55,994 bases of DNA from Acetobacteraceae bacterium (GTDB lineage Bacteria > Pseudomonadota > Alphaproteobacteria > Acetobacterales > Acetobacteraceae), in contig JAIEOP010000003.1 in NCBI GenBank assembly GCA_019750465.1, positions 1-55,994 of the forward strand, written 5' to 3'. Under the pieces are notes generated by a model, which was not told where the DNA came from, did no database searches, and worked only from the letters and a program-made list of their open reading frames with translations. Below, in pieces: positions 23,830 through 31,711 of this stretch (within the stretch, counting starts at the first letter, position 1; every line of letters starts with the position of its first letter). The position numbers and the translations under genes were made by a program.

Positions 23830-24849
23830 CTACCGGAACGGGATGGCGTACATCAGCCCGCCCGCGGTCCATAGCCCGTTCAGGCCGCGTTGCAGCTTCA
23901 GCGGGCTGCCCTGGCCGACATTGCGCTCGAAGATCTCGCCGTAATTGCCAACGGCGCGGATGGCGTTCATCGCCCAGCGGTCGTCGAGGCCGAGGCGCTG
24001 GCCGAACTCGCCCGTGGTGCCGAGCAGGCGCTGCACCGTGGGGTTGGCGTCGCGCGCACGGGATTCGGCATTCGCCGCCGTGACGCCCAGCTCCTCCGCC
24101 TCCACCAGCGCCATGTGCAGCCAGAGCACGATGTTGGACCACCCGTCGTCGCCGTTGCGGGTGAAGGGGCCGAGCGGCTCCTTGCTGATGGTCTCCTCCA
24201 GCACGCGGTAGGCCGCCGGGTCGCGCGCCACGGTCAGCGCGCCGGCCAGGGCCGAGGCATCCTGCGTCATGGCGTCGCAGCGGCCGGCGAAGAACGCCTC
24301 GTACATCGTGTCGATGCGCTCGAACACCACGGGCTGGAAGCGGATGCGGCGGGCGCGGAAGACGTCGTTCAGGTTCAGCTCGTGCGTGGTGCCCTGGGCG
24401 AGGCAGATGCTGGCGCCGTCCAGCTCCTGCACCTTCGTGACGTTGGCGTCGCGCCGCACGGCGAAGCCCTGGCCGTCGTAGAAGGTCACCGGCCCCTGGT
24501 TCAGCCCGAGCGAGGTGTCGCGCAGGAAGGTCTGCGTGCTGTTGCGGTAGAGCACGTCGATCTCGCCGGTCTGCAGCGCGGTGAAGCGCGCCTGCGCGGT
24601 CAGCGGGATGAAGCGCACCTTGGCGGGATCGCCGAGCACCGCGGCGGCCAGCGCGCGGCAGTAGTCGGCATCGAGGCCGCGGAACTCGCCGCGGCTGTCC
24701 GGCGTGGAGAAGCCGGCGAAGCCCTGGGAGACGCCGCAGACCAGCGTGCCGCGCTGCTTGACGGTGGCGAGGGTTTGCTGGGCTACGGCGTCACCGAACG
24801 GCACGGCCGCAGCGAGCAGGAAACCAAGAGCGAAAAGAAGCCGCTTCAT
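23830..24849 (-). CDS. General amino-acid ABC transporter substrate-binding protein (AapJ/BztA-like)
   Basis: A 339-aa periplasmic receptor of the polar amino-acid family (family 3). It has a signal peptide (MKRLLFALGFLLAAAVPFGDAVA) cleaved near residue 24. The mature start TLATVKQRGTLVCGVSQGFAGFSTPDSRGEFRGLDADYCRALAAAV is characteristic of AapJ, and GLNQGPVTFYDGQGFAVRRD and CLAQGTTHELNLNDVFRARRI also match. AapJ genes normally head an aapJQMP operon; here no permease or ATPase follows, so the receptor is an orphan in this window. The ligand is likely L-amino acids. Confidence 0.92.
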   Translation of the reverse strand: MKRLLFALGFLLAAAVPFGDAVAQQTLATVKQRGTLVCGVSQGFAGFSTPDSRGEFRGLDADYCRALAAAVLGDPAKVRFIPLTAQARFTALQTGEIDVLYRNSTQTFLRDTSLGLNQGPVTFYDGQGFAVRRDANVTKVQELDGASICLAQGTTHELNLNDVFRARRIRFQPVVFERIDTMYEAFFAGRCDAMTQDASALAGALTVARDPAAYRVLEETISKEPLGPFTRNGDDGWSNIVLWLHMALVEAEELGVTAANAESRARDANPTVQRLLGTTGEFGQRLGLDDRWAMNAIRAVGNYGEIFERNVGQGSPLKLQRGLNGLWTAGGLMYAIPFR

Positions 24850-24883
24850 GAAAAGGTCGCCTCCCGTACCATCCGTTCAGCGT

Positions 24884-26620
24884 CTAGGTGCGTGGCACGC
24901 TAGCCAGCGCGTCCTTCCATGCCTTGTCGAGATCTGCCAGCGTCTTCTCGGCTTTCCCGATTTCACCGGCCTCGGCTGGCGGCCCCTCAAGGCGTTTGAC
25001 TTCGTCTGCCAGCCGCTTCGCTTCGACCTCCAGCTCCGACTTGTTCGGCGGCGCCGGGATAGCCGCAGCGCTTTTCTGCACTTCGTCCAGGCCCTTCTTC
25101 GCCTTGTTGCGCACGTCCTTCAGGTCTTTCAGCCGTCGCTCCGCCGCATCCCGGATCGGTTGTAGCGCAGCCGCGCGTTGAAGGGGCGTCGGCTCCGCCA
25201 GCTTGCCTCCGAGGTAGGTCAGGTTGCTCACTCCCATCAGCAGCAGCAGGTTGTCATCCAGCACGGGGAAGGCCGCGTTGCGCAGCACCTGGACCGTCAC
25301 GTAAGCCACGGCAAAAAGAGTGAAGGCGAGGAGTTGGACGCGCAGCAGGTCCGGCTTGCCGTCCGTCATGACCATGCTCCAGAAGCCGCCGACGTCCGTG
25401 GATTCTGGAAAGGTGCCGGGCGTGCGGTCGGCGGCGATCCAGCGAGCGGCGACCGAAGTCGCGCCGGCGAAGCCAAGCAGCGCCATGACCTGCGCCGTCA
25501 GCGCCACTGGCTGCGCCGTGCGCAGAGCTACGTACACAAGCGCCCAGAGCGTTACCAGGGTCCACAGGAAGACCTGGAATAGCGATAGGCTCGGGACGTT
25601 GTCCCGCCCCGCGAAGAGGCCGAGCAGCCAATTGCGCTTTTTCGTCTGGTCGAGGCGGTCGGCGCCGCGTGCCACGAGCCAGCCCAGCGCTGCGGCGGTC
25701 GCGGCGACGAGGAGGGCTGCGGCCACCGCGGCGGCGGGCGGCCACAGTGTCCAGACCGCGCCGAAGCGCGCGTTGCCTCCGTTCGAGTCGGCCACCAGAA
25801 GGCGGATTGGCTGCCATTGCGCCCAAGCGGTAGGCTGCAGCGTGCCGTCCGGAACCCGCGCGGAGACCAGCGCAGCGCCGGTCCCCTCCGGGCGCACCGC
25901 AACGATCTCAGCGCGCACAGCGTCTGTGCGTTCGGCCGGCAGCACGCACGCGCGTAGCTCGCGCTGCCTCTCGGCCGTAAACTCGATACCCGGCCGCGGC
26001 AAGCGCACGCGCAGGATTGGTCCGTCGTCGCTCGGTACCAACCGTGGCACTAGGCCGTCGCGCACCTGTGGCACGAGGCGTGCCTGCCCAGCCTCTGCCA
26101 CCTGGACGATGAGTCCTCCGGGAGCGTCCGTGGCGGCGCCAAGCGGGATGGTCACCACGCCGGCCGTCCCCTTGGGTAATACGTCACCCTCGGGCGGCGG
26201 AGCCCCGTCGAGTGCCACAAGTGGCGTTTGGCCGGCCGGCAGCAGTCGCAGACGCCGTGGGCCCGTCACCAACAGGTCTTGCCCATCGGTGCCAGTGGTG
26301 AGGACCAGCCGGGTGTCAGCCGACGGCATCTCAAGCTCCGCGGTCGCCAGCGCGACGGGTCGGCCTGCACGCCATGATGCCATCTGCTCGGCCGTCAGGG
26401 TCGTGTCGGCATCGGCGGGCGGGCGGCGCAGCCGGACTCCGTCGCTGCTGCCCGGTGGCACGTGGACGCGGAAGCTGGTGCCAGCCGGCAGGTCGAAGCG
26501 GCCCAGGCAGGACGCCCACGCGGTGGAACTTGGCTGCGCTGCTTCGTCGCAGCCTGCCAGGACCAATGCGGCCAGCGCAGCGATGGCGGTCACCCGCCAC
26601 CCGTGGATGTTCCTTTCCAT
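24884..26620 (-). CDS. Unrecognised lipoprotein with two related membrane modules and a C-terminal coiled coil
   Basis: A 578-aa protein of unknown function. It starts with a lipoprotein-type signal (basic start, AALAALVLAGC, lipobox Cys near residue 24) and a periplasmic part of about 265 residues rich in Val, Pro and Arg. A hydrophobic helix follows near residue 290 (AAAVAAALLVAATAAALGWL). Two similar two-helix modules come next: SLFQVFLWTLVTLWALVYVAL with MALLGFAGATSVAARWI, and RVQLLAFTLFAVAYVTVQVL with LLLLMGVSNLTYLGGKLAEP. The last 110 residues are charged and helical, likely coiled coil. The repeated FQxxxWT/LLxLxGxSxxTxxGxK pattern belongs to a widespread but uncharacterised membrane family, as far as I recall. 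Base use looks less GC-extreme than its neighbours, hinting at transfer. Confidence 0.75.
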   Translation of the reverse strand: MERNIHGWRVTAIAALAALVLAGCDEAAQPSSTAWASCLGRFDLPAGTSFRVHVPPGSSDGVRLRRPPADADTTLTAEQMASWRAGRPVALATAELEMPSADTRLVLTTGTDGQDLLVTGPRRLRLLPAGQTPLVALDGAPPPEGDVLPKGTAGVVTIPLGAATDAPGGLIVQVAEAGQARLVPQVRDGLVPRLVPSDDGPILRVRLPRPGIEFTAERQRELRACVLPAERTDAVRAEIVAVRPEGTGAALVSARVPDGTLQPTAWAQWQPIRLLVADSNGGNARFGAVWTLWPPAAAVAAALLVAATAAALGWLVARGADRLDQTKKRNWLLGLFAGRDNVPSLSLFQVFLWTLVTLWALVYVALRTAQPVALTAQVMALLGFAGATSVAARWIAADRTPGTFPESTDVGGFWSMVMTDGKPDLLRVQLLAFTLFAVAYVTVQVLRNAAFPVLDDNLLLLMGVSNLTYLGGKLAEPTPLQRAAALQPIRDAAERRLKDLKDVRNKAKKGLDEVQKSAAAIPAPPNKSELEVEAKRLADEVKRLEGPPAEAGEIGKAEKTLADLDKAWKDALASVPRT

Positions 26621-26649
26621 GTTGCATTCCCCCCGTCGCTTTAGGCCCG

Positions 26650-27981
26650 TCAGACGCCCGCGAGCGCCGCATCCACGGCGTCGCCGAAGCGTTCTACGAT
26701 CATGTCGATCTCCGCGCCCGTCACGATGTAGGGCGGCGCCAGGATCACGTGGTCGCCGTGCCTGCCGTCGATGGTGCCGCCCATCGGGTAGCAGGCCAGG
26801 CCGCGCGCGAAGGCTTCCTGCTTCACCCGCTCGTTCAGCTTCAGCGCGGGGTCGAAGACCGCCTTCGTGGCGCGGTCCTGCACGAGCTCCACCGCCCAGA
26901 ACAGCCCGCGGCCGCGGATGTCGCCGACGCAGCGGTGGTTGCCGAGGCGCTCGGTCAGCCGCTGCTCCAGGCGGCGCCCCATGACGCGGACGTTCTCCAG
27001 CAGCCCGTCGGCGTGGATCGCCTCCTGCACCGCCACCGCGGCGGCGCAGGCCAGCGGGTGGGCCTGGTAGGTGTGGCCGTGCATGAAGGCGCCGGACCCG
27101 GCCTCCAGCCGCTGGATCACCTTGCCGGAAACCAGAATGCCGCCGATCGGCTGGTAGCCGCCGCCCAGCCCCTTGGCGACGATCTGGATGTCGGGGGCGA
27201 TGCCTTCCCCCTCCCAGGCGTGCAGCGTGCCGCAGCGGCCCATGCCGCTCATCACCTCGTCGAGGATGAGCAGCGCGCCATGGCGGTCGCAGACCGCGCG
27301 CACCGCCTCGAAATAGCCGGGCAGCGCGGCGACGCAGCCCAAGGTCGCGCCGACCACCGTCTCCGCCATGAAGGCGATGACGGTATCGGGGCCGAGGCGC
27401 TGGAACTCGGCCTCCAGCTCCGCGGCGAGGCGCGCCACCATGTCGGCGTCGCTCTCGCCGTCGCGGCGGTCGCGGTAGGCGTAGCAGGGCGAGACATGGG
27501 AGAAGGCGGGCGAGAGCAGCGGCGCGTAGGGCGCGCGGCGCATGGCGTTGCCGCCGGCGCTCAGCGCGCCCAGCGTGTTGCCGTGGTAGCTCTGCCGCCG
27601 CGCGACGACATGCACGCGCCCGGGCTGGCCGATCTCGAGGAAATACTGCCGCGCCATCTTGATCGCGGCCTCGTTGCCCTCGGAGCCGGAGGAGCAGAAA
27701 TAGGCGTGGGTGAGGCCGCCCGGCGCGTGGCCCACCATCATCTCCGCCAGCCGCTCCGCGCTCTCGCAGGAATAGAGCGCGGTATGGGCGTAGCAGAGCC
27801 GGTCCATCTGCGCCCGCATCGCCGCCAGCACGCCCGGATGCGCATGGCCGAGGCAGGCGACCGCCGCGCCGCCCGAGCCGTCGATCACCGCGTGGCCGTC
27901 CCGGCCGTGCAGCCAGATGCCCTCCCCGCGCACCGCGACGGGCGGTTCGGCGCGCAGGCTGCGGTGGACGAGGTGGCTCAT
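26650..27981 (-). CDS. Class III (omega) aminotransferase family protein
   Basis: A 443-aa PLP-dependent aminotransferase. AYFCSSGSEGNEAAIKMARQY (cofactor phosphate site), YHGNTLGALSAGG, LLILDEVMSGMGRCGTLHAWE (Asp pairing with the pyridine nitrogen) and PDIQIVAKGLGGGYQPIGGIL (Schiff-base Lys in VAKGLGGG) are all intact. The ATG at 27981 (MSHLVHRSL) is taken since upstream codons look non-coding. It probably transfers the amino group of an omega-amino acid or diamine to pyruvate or a keto acid. The acceptor cannot be told. It is 46 bp from the DUF4336 gene and possibly shares its transcript. Confidence 0.92.
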   Translation of the reverse strand: MSHLVHRSLRAEPPVAVRGEGIWLHGRDGHAVIDGSGGAAVACLGHAHPGVLAAMRAQMDRLCYAHTALYSCESAERLAEMMVGHAPGGLTHAYFCSSGSEGNEAAIKMARQYFLEIGQPGRVHVVARRQSYHGNTLGALSAGGNAMRRAPYAPLLSPAFSHVSPCYAYRDRRDGESDADMVARLAAELEAEFQRLGPDTVIAFMAETVVGATLGCVAALPGYFEAVRAVCDRHGALLILDEVMSGMGRCGTLHAWEGEGIAPDIQIVAKGLGGGYQPIGGILVSGKVIQRLEAGSGAFMHGHTYQAHPLACAAAVAVQEAIHADGLLENVRVMGRRLEQRLTERLGNHRCVGDIRGRGLFWAVELVQDRATKAVFDPALKLNERVKQEAFARGLACYPMGGTIDGRHGDHVILAPPYIVTGAEIDMIVERFGDAVDAALAGV

Positions 27982-28027
27982 GGCGGGGCTCCCGGGCGGC
28001 CGGAGCAGCATTCCACGGCGCCCCGGC

Positions 28028-28837
28028 TCAGTCGAGCAGCCAGCCCAGCGCCGCGCGCAGCCGCGCCGCCCCGTCGCGCTCGAACGGGGCGCCATGCGCG
28101 AAGATCACCCGCTCCGGCGCCAGCGCCAGCAGCGCTTCCGCCGCCGCGCGGTTCGCCGCACGGCGCCGGCCGAGGATCAGCCGCAGGTGGGCCGGCGTCG
28201 TCCCCCCCTCCGTCGCCGAGCCCACCAGTCCCGCGACCAGCCGCGTCGCCAGCCCCAGCCGCGACCGCTCCAGCGCCTGCACCGTGTCGGTCAGGATCAG
28301 GGTGCGGCTTGGCCGGTGGTGGAAGGCGATTTCCGCGAAGCCGGGGCCGCTGAACAGCGCCTGCGCCATCTCGCCCGCCCAGTCCGCCGGCGGCGTTGCC
28401 GAGAGCGTCCCGGCCCGCGCCAGCGTCACGCCCTGGCCATGCGCCCGCTCCACCACACCGGGCGCCGCCCAGAGCGCCGCCCCCGGCACCGCCTTGCGCC
28501 AGGGCGAGACGTGCATCCAGTGCGCGGTGTCCGGCGCCACAAGGTGGCGGATCGGCCCGAGCGCCTCCAGCGCCGCCTGCAGGGCCGGGGTGTGCCGCGT
28601 GGGCGAGTGCAGGAACAGCCCGCCATCGGCCAGCCGCAGCACCGTCATGCGCACCGGCACCGCCAGGCCGAGCACCGTCTGCGGCCCGCTGTCCACCACC
28701 CAGAGACCGTCGGCCACCGGCTTCGGCACATCCAGTGGCGGGTAGGTGCCGGCATGGGACCCCGCGCGGCCGTCTGCCGGGCTCGAAGGCGTATTCGCGG
28801 GGCCATGCTGCCCGGTGCCGCGCCAGCTACCCGCCAT
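28028..28837 (-). CDS. DUF4336 protein (metallo-beta-lactamase-fold-like)
   Basis: A 269-aa protein matching the DUF4336 type: VADGLWVVDSGPQTVLGLAVPVRMTVLRLADGGLFLHSPTR near residue 50, GPIRHLVAPDTAHWMHVSPW, a TLILTDTVQAL strand and ERVIFAHGAPFERDGAARLRAALGWLL at the end. The fold resembles metallo-beta-lactamases, but the classical HxHxDH is not present. The chosen ATG (28837) overlaps the stop of endonuclease V by 11 bases, implying translational coupling. An upstream ATG in frame at 28858 lies inside that gene and is less likely. The activity of this family is unknown. Confidence 0.8.
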   Translation of the reverse strand: MAGSWRGTGQHGPANTPSSPADGRAGSHAGTYPPLDVPKPVADGLWVVDSGPQTVLGLAVPVRMTVLRLADGGLFLHSPTRHTPALQAALEALGPIRHLVAPDTAHWMHVSPWRKAVPGAALWAAPGVVERAHGQGVTLARAGTLSATPPADWAGEMAQALFSGPGFAEIAFHHRPSRTLILTDTVQALERSRLGLATRLVAGLVGSATEGGTTPAHLRLILGRRRAANRAAAEALLALAPERVIFAHGAPFERDGAARLRAALGWLLD

Positions 28838-29513
28838 GCGCGTCGCACCGCTCGGCATTCGCCGCCAGGTGCGCCAGCCGCGTCGGTTCCGGCAGCCGGT
28901 AGCCGCGCAGGCAGCGCCGGACCCATTCCACCGCGCTGGCCTCGCCGACGCGGTGGCCGGTGGAGATGATCAGCGGGTTGGAGCGCCGCTTCGTGCGCAG
29001 CACCGTGCCGAGGCGCCTGCCCTTCCAGAGCAGCGGCACCGTCGCGCCGGGTTCCTCCGGCAGGGGGGCCGCCGGCCTGCCGACCAGCACCGACTTGGCG
29101 ACGCCGATCGCCGGCACGTCCAGCAGCGCACCGAGATGGGCGGCGATGCCGAGGCCGCGCGGATGCGCGACGCCATGGCCATCCACCATCACCAGGTCCG
29201 GCACCAGGTCCGGCGTCGTGGCCAGGCGCTGCCACGCGACCAGCAGCGCCGGCACCTCGCGGAAGCCGAGATAGCCGGGGATGTAGGGCATCGTCGCGCG
29301 CTCCGTCGCGGCCGCCGTGGCCAGGGGGGTGAGTTCCGGCCAGGACAGCACCACCACCGCGGCGTGCACCAGGTTGGCGGGATCGAAGCGCGTGCTGCTG
29401 ATATCGACGCCGGCGATGCGGTGCACGGGTCCATGGGCGTCCTCCCGCACCACGCGCGCGGCGAGCGCGATCTGTGCCGCCTTCGCCGCGGCGAGCGTCC
29501 CGATCGGTTCCAG
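28827..29513 (-). CDS. nfi: Endonuclease V (deoxyinosine 3'-endonuclease), probable CTG start
   Basis: Endonuclease V nicks DNA (or RNA) one base 3' of deoxyinosine and takes part in repair of deaminated adenine. Diagnostic stretches are the first metal Asp in RIAGVDIS, MPYIPGYLGFREVPALL (the PYIP wedge motif and Glu ligand), MVDGHGVAHPRGLGIAAHLG (Asp ligand) and ISTGHRVGEASAVEWVRRCLRGYRLPEPTR. The first ordinary start, GTG at 29453, removes the family's N-terminal helix. The frame is open upstream with AQIALAARVVRED aligning to that helix. A CTG at 29513 has GGAGG five bases ahead and restores the usual length (228 aa), so I prefer it. The gene is coupled to the DUF4336 gene. Confidence 0.88.
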   Translation of the reverse strand: MEPIGTLAAAKAAQIALAARVVREDAHGPVHRIAGVDISSTRFDPANLVHAAVVVLSWPELTPLATAAATERATMPYIPGYLGFREVPALLVAWQRLATTPDLVPDLVMVDGHGVAHPRGLGIAAHLGALLDVPAIGVAKSVLVGRPAAPLPEEPGATVPLLWKGRRLGTVLRTKRRSNPLIISTGHRVGEASAVEWVRRCLRGYRLPEPTRLAHLAANAERCDAHGG

Positions 29514-29607
29514 CCCTGCCTCCGGCGCGGCGCGGCGGGGGTGCCGCGCGGGCAGGCTGGCGCGGGGCCGGCGCGCTGGCCAGCCCCCTGGCCACCCCTT
29601 TGGGCGG

Positions 29608-31299
29608 TCAGGCGATCACGAAATCGGCCAGGGTGAAGTCGCCGATGGCGCGGCCCTGGAAGAGCACGCTGTCGCCGCCGCCGAGTGCCAGGAAGGTGTC
29701 GCCGCCCGAGGCGCTGAGCGCGGCCAGCGGATCGAAGCCGGCGCCGAAACCCTCCAGCCGCACCACGTCGCCGGTGGCGAAGTCGGTGACCACGTCGGCG
29801 CCGGTGTCCTGGCCGTCGCGGAACACGTACACGTCGTTGCCGCCATTGCCGGTGAGGTTGTCCTCGCCCTTGCCGCCCTCGATGGTGTCGGCGGCGTTGC
29901 CGCCGGCGATGGTGTCGTTGCCGGCGCCGCCGGAGAGCACGTCGGCCGCCGTCGCATCGCCGGGCGCCGTGGCGAAGGCCTGGATCGAATCGTCGCCGGC
30001 GCCGCCCGCGATGGTGTCGGCGGCGATGTTGCCGCCGATGATGGTGTCGTCGCCGGCGCCGCCGGAGACCAGGTCGCCGGTCGGGTCGTTCCAGGCAATG
30101 AAATCATCGCCGGCGCCGCCATCGACCGTGTCGTTGCCGGCCATGCCGCCGATCGTGTCGTTGCCCGCGCCGCCGCTGACCAGGTCGTTGCCGAGCCCGG
30201 TGTTGATGCTGTCGTTGCCGCCGCCGCCCGAGAGGGTGTCGTCGCCGCCATTGCCGGCCAGCACGTCGTCGCCGGCGTCGCCCGCCAGCGCGTCGGCGGC
30301 ATCGCCGCCGGCTATGGTGTCGTTGCCCGCGCCGCCCGAGATGGTGTCGCCTGCCGTCGCATCCGCGGCTGCGGTGGCGAAGGCCTGGATCGAATCGTTG
30401 CCGGCGCCGCCCGCGATGGTGTCGGCGGCGATGTTGCCGCCGATGATGGTGTCGTCGCCAGCGCCGCCGGAGACCAGGTCGCCGGTCGGGTCGTTCCAGG
30501 CGACGAAGTCGTTGCCCCCGCCGCCACGCACGGTATCGCGCCCGGCCAAGCCGCCGATGCTGTCGTCGCCGTCGCCGCCGCGGATCAGGTCGTTGCCGAG
30601 GCCGGTGTTGATGCTGTCGTTGCCGCCGCCGCCGGCGATGGTGTCGTCGCCGTCGTTGCCGAGCAGGGTGTCGTTGTCGCCACCGCCGAACAGCACGTCG
30701 GTCAGCGCCCCGCCGGCGATGCTGTCATTGCCCTGGCCGCCGCGGGAGAGCAGCGCCTCGCCGGCCGGCGAGGCGATGGTGTCGTCGCCGCTGGTGCCGT
30801 CCTGCGTGTTGCCCGCCGCCACCCACTGGCCGCGGATCTCGCCGCCCATGAACTGCTGCGAGTGGACGTTGAAGTACAGCCCGACATCGGCGCCGATCAC
30901 GGCCGCCGTCAGCGCCGCCGCGAAATTGGTGATCGGCTGGGTGGCGGGGTCCGTGGTCTCCCAGACGCCGCGGATCGTCCAGGAACCGTCGGCGTTGAGC
31001 ACGACGTCGCGGTCGTCGGTGTCCTGCGCCGGGTTCACCTGGCCGAACACCACCGGCCCGTTCGCGCCGCGCGCCTGCGCGTGCACATGCATGCCGGTGA
31101 CGTCGTCGAGCGGATCGGCGGTCTGCGGCGCGAGGCCGAGCGCCGTGCCGAAATCCAGGTTGCGGACCGTGATGGTGTAGGTCGCGGTGTTCGCCGCCTC
31201 GTCCCACACCACGGTGCCGGTGCCGGAGGCATCCGTCACCACGGGGGGCGCCGCGACTTCCTGGTCGCCGGTGAGCGTCACGCTGAAGATGCTGGCCAT
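29608..31299 (-). CDS. CHRD-domain RTX-type calcium-binding protein
   Basis: A 563-aa acidic, probably secreted protein. Residues 1-165 form a CHRD domain (SVTLTGDQEVAAPPV at the start, NVHSQQFMGGEIRGQWV at the end), a fold found in chordin and many bacterial extracellular proteins. From residue 165 to 490 there are many GGxGxDxU nonapeptide repeats that bind calcium and fold into a beta-roll. A 135-residue block (about 216-350) is repeated almost exactly at 351-485, so the gene grew by internal duplication. The C-terminal 80 residues have the usual type I export region (DVYVFRDGQDTGADVVTDF, LADFVIA). No signal peptide is present, as expected for type I secretion; no secretion genes are nearby. 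AGGAGA precedes the ATG. Confidence 0.85.
   Translation of the reverse strand: MASIFSVTLTGDQEVAAPPVVTDASGTGTVVWDEAANTATYTITVRNLDFGTALGLAPQTADPLDDVTGMHVHAQARGANGPVVFGQVNPAQDTDDRDVVLNADGSWTIRGVWETTDPATQPITNFAAALTAAVIGADVGLYFNVHSQQFMGGEIRGQWVAAGNTQDGTSGDDTIASPAGEALLSRGGQGNDSIAGGALTDVLFGGGDNDTLLGNDGDDTIAGGGGNDSINTGLGNDLIRGGDGDDSIGGLAGRDTVRGGGGNDFVAWNDPTGDLVSGGAGDDTIIGGNIAADTIAGGAGNDSIQAFATAAADATAGDTISGGAGNDTIAGGDAADALAGDAGDDVLAGNGGDDTLSGGGGNDSINTGLGNDLVSGGAGNDTIGGMAGNDTVDGGAGDDFIAWNDPTGDLVSGGAGDDTIIGGNIAADTIAGGAGDDSIQAFATAPGDATAADVLSGGAGNDTIAGGNAADTIEGGKGEDNLTGNGGNDVYVFRDGQDTGADVVTDFATGDVVRLEGFGAGFDPLAALSASGGDTFLALGGGDSVLFQGRAIGDFTLADFVIA
29990..30540. repeat. 405-bp internal direct duplication in the RTX gene
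   Basis: Two stretches at about 30005-30110 and 30410-30515 are nearly identical in DNA, and the duplication continues on both sides in the protein with a period of 135 codons. The bases around the AWNDPTGDL and NIAADTIAGGAG segments match almost base for base, so the duplication is recent or is kept by gene conversion. Confidence 0.75.
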
Positions 31300-31711
31300 G
31301 CCCGTCTCCTGCCCGTTGCACGCAGTGCCAGCAGCGAACCATCCCCTCGCGCCGGCATGCAACGTCGGCGACATGATGCCGGGCCCGGGCGCGTCACATG
31401 TCCGTGAGCGGCAGCTGGAATCCGCGCTGGAACCCGATGCGGCTGACGATGCCGTTGGTCCGGCTGCGCACGCCCTCCTCATTGGCGTTCTGCGCATGCT
31501 GGTCGCCGATGTCGACGCCGAAGCCCCGGAACAGGTCGCGCCCGGCGCTCGGCTCCGGCCATTGCGGCGTCGGAACCGCCTCGATCGGGCGCTGGCGGTG
31601 GAGAAGCGCTGGCGCTGGCCCAGCGCGGCATCGATGCCGGGCAGGCTGCGCCGGCTGATGCCGCGTGGGAAGGCAGCGCGGGGGCATATCGGGAGTTCCT
31701 CCGGCGGCTCG
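31300..31711. other. Gap of 412 bp between RTX and TonB receptor genes, no gene assigned
   Basis: No confident gene is seen. A minus-strand frame at 31394-31687 (97 aa) ends with SRTNGIVSRIGFQRGFQLPLTDM, which looks more protein-like than its first half but lacks a recognisable domain. It may be the tail of a decayed gene that once lay between the TonB receptor and the RTX gene. Confidence 0.4.

Noticed and set aside
29474-31180. A Ser/Pro-rich plus-strand frame (568 codons) over the RTX gene
   Set aside because: The repeated SPAPP units are the antisense of GGxGxD repeats; there is no independent support.
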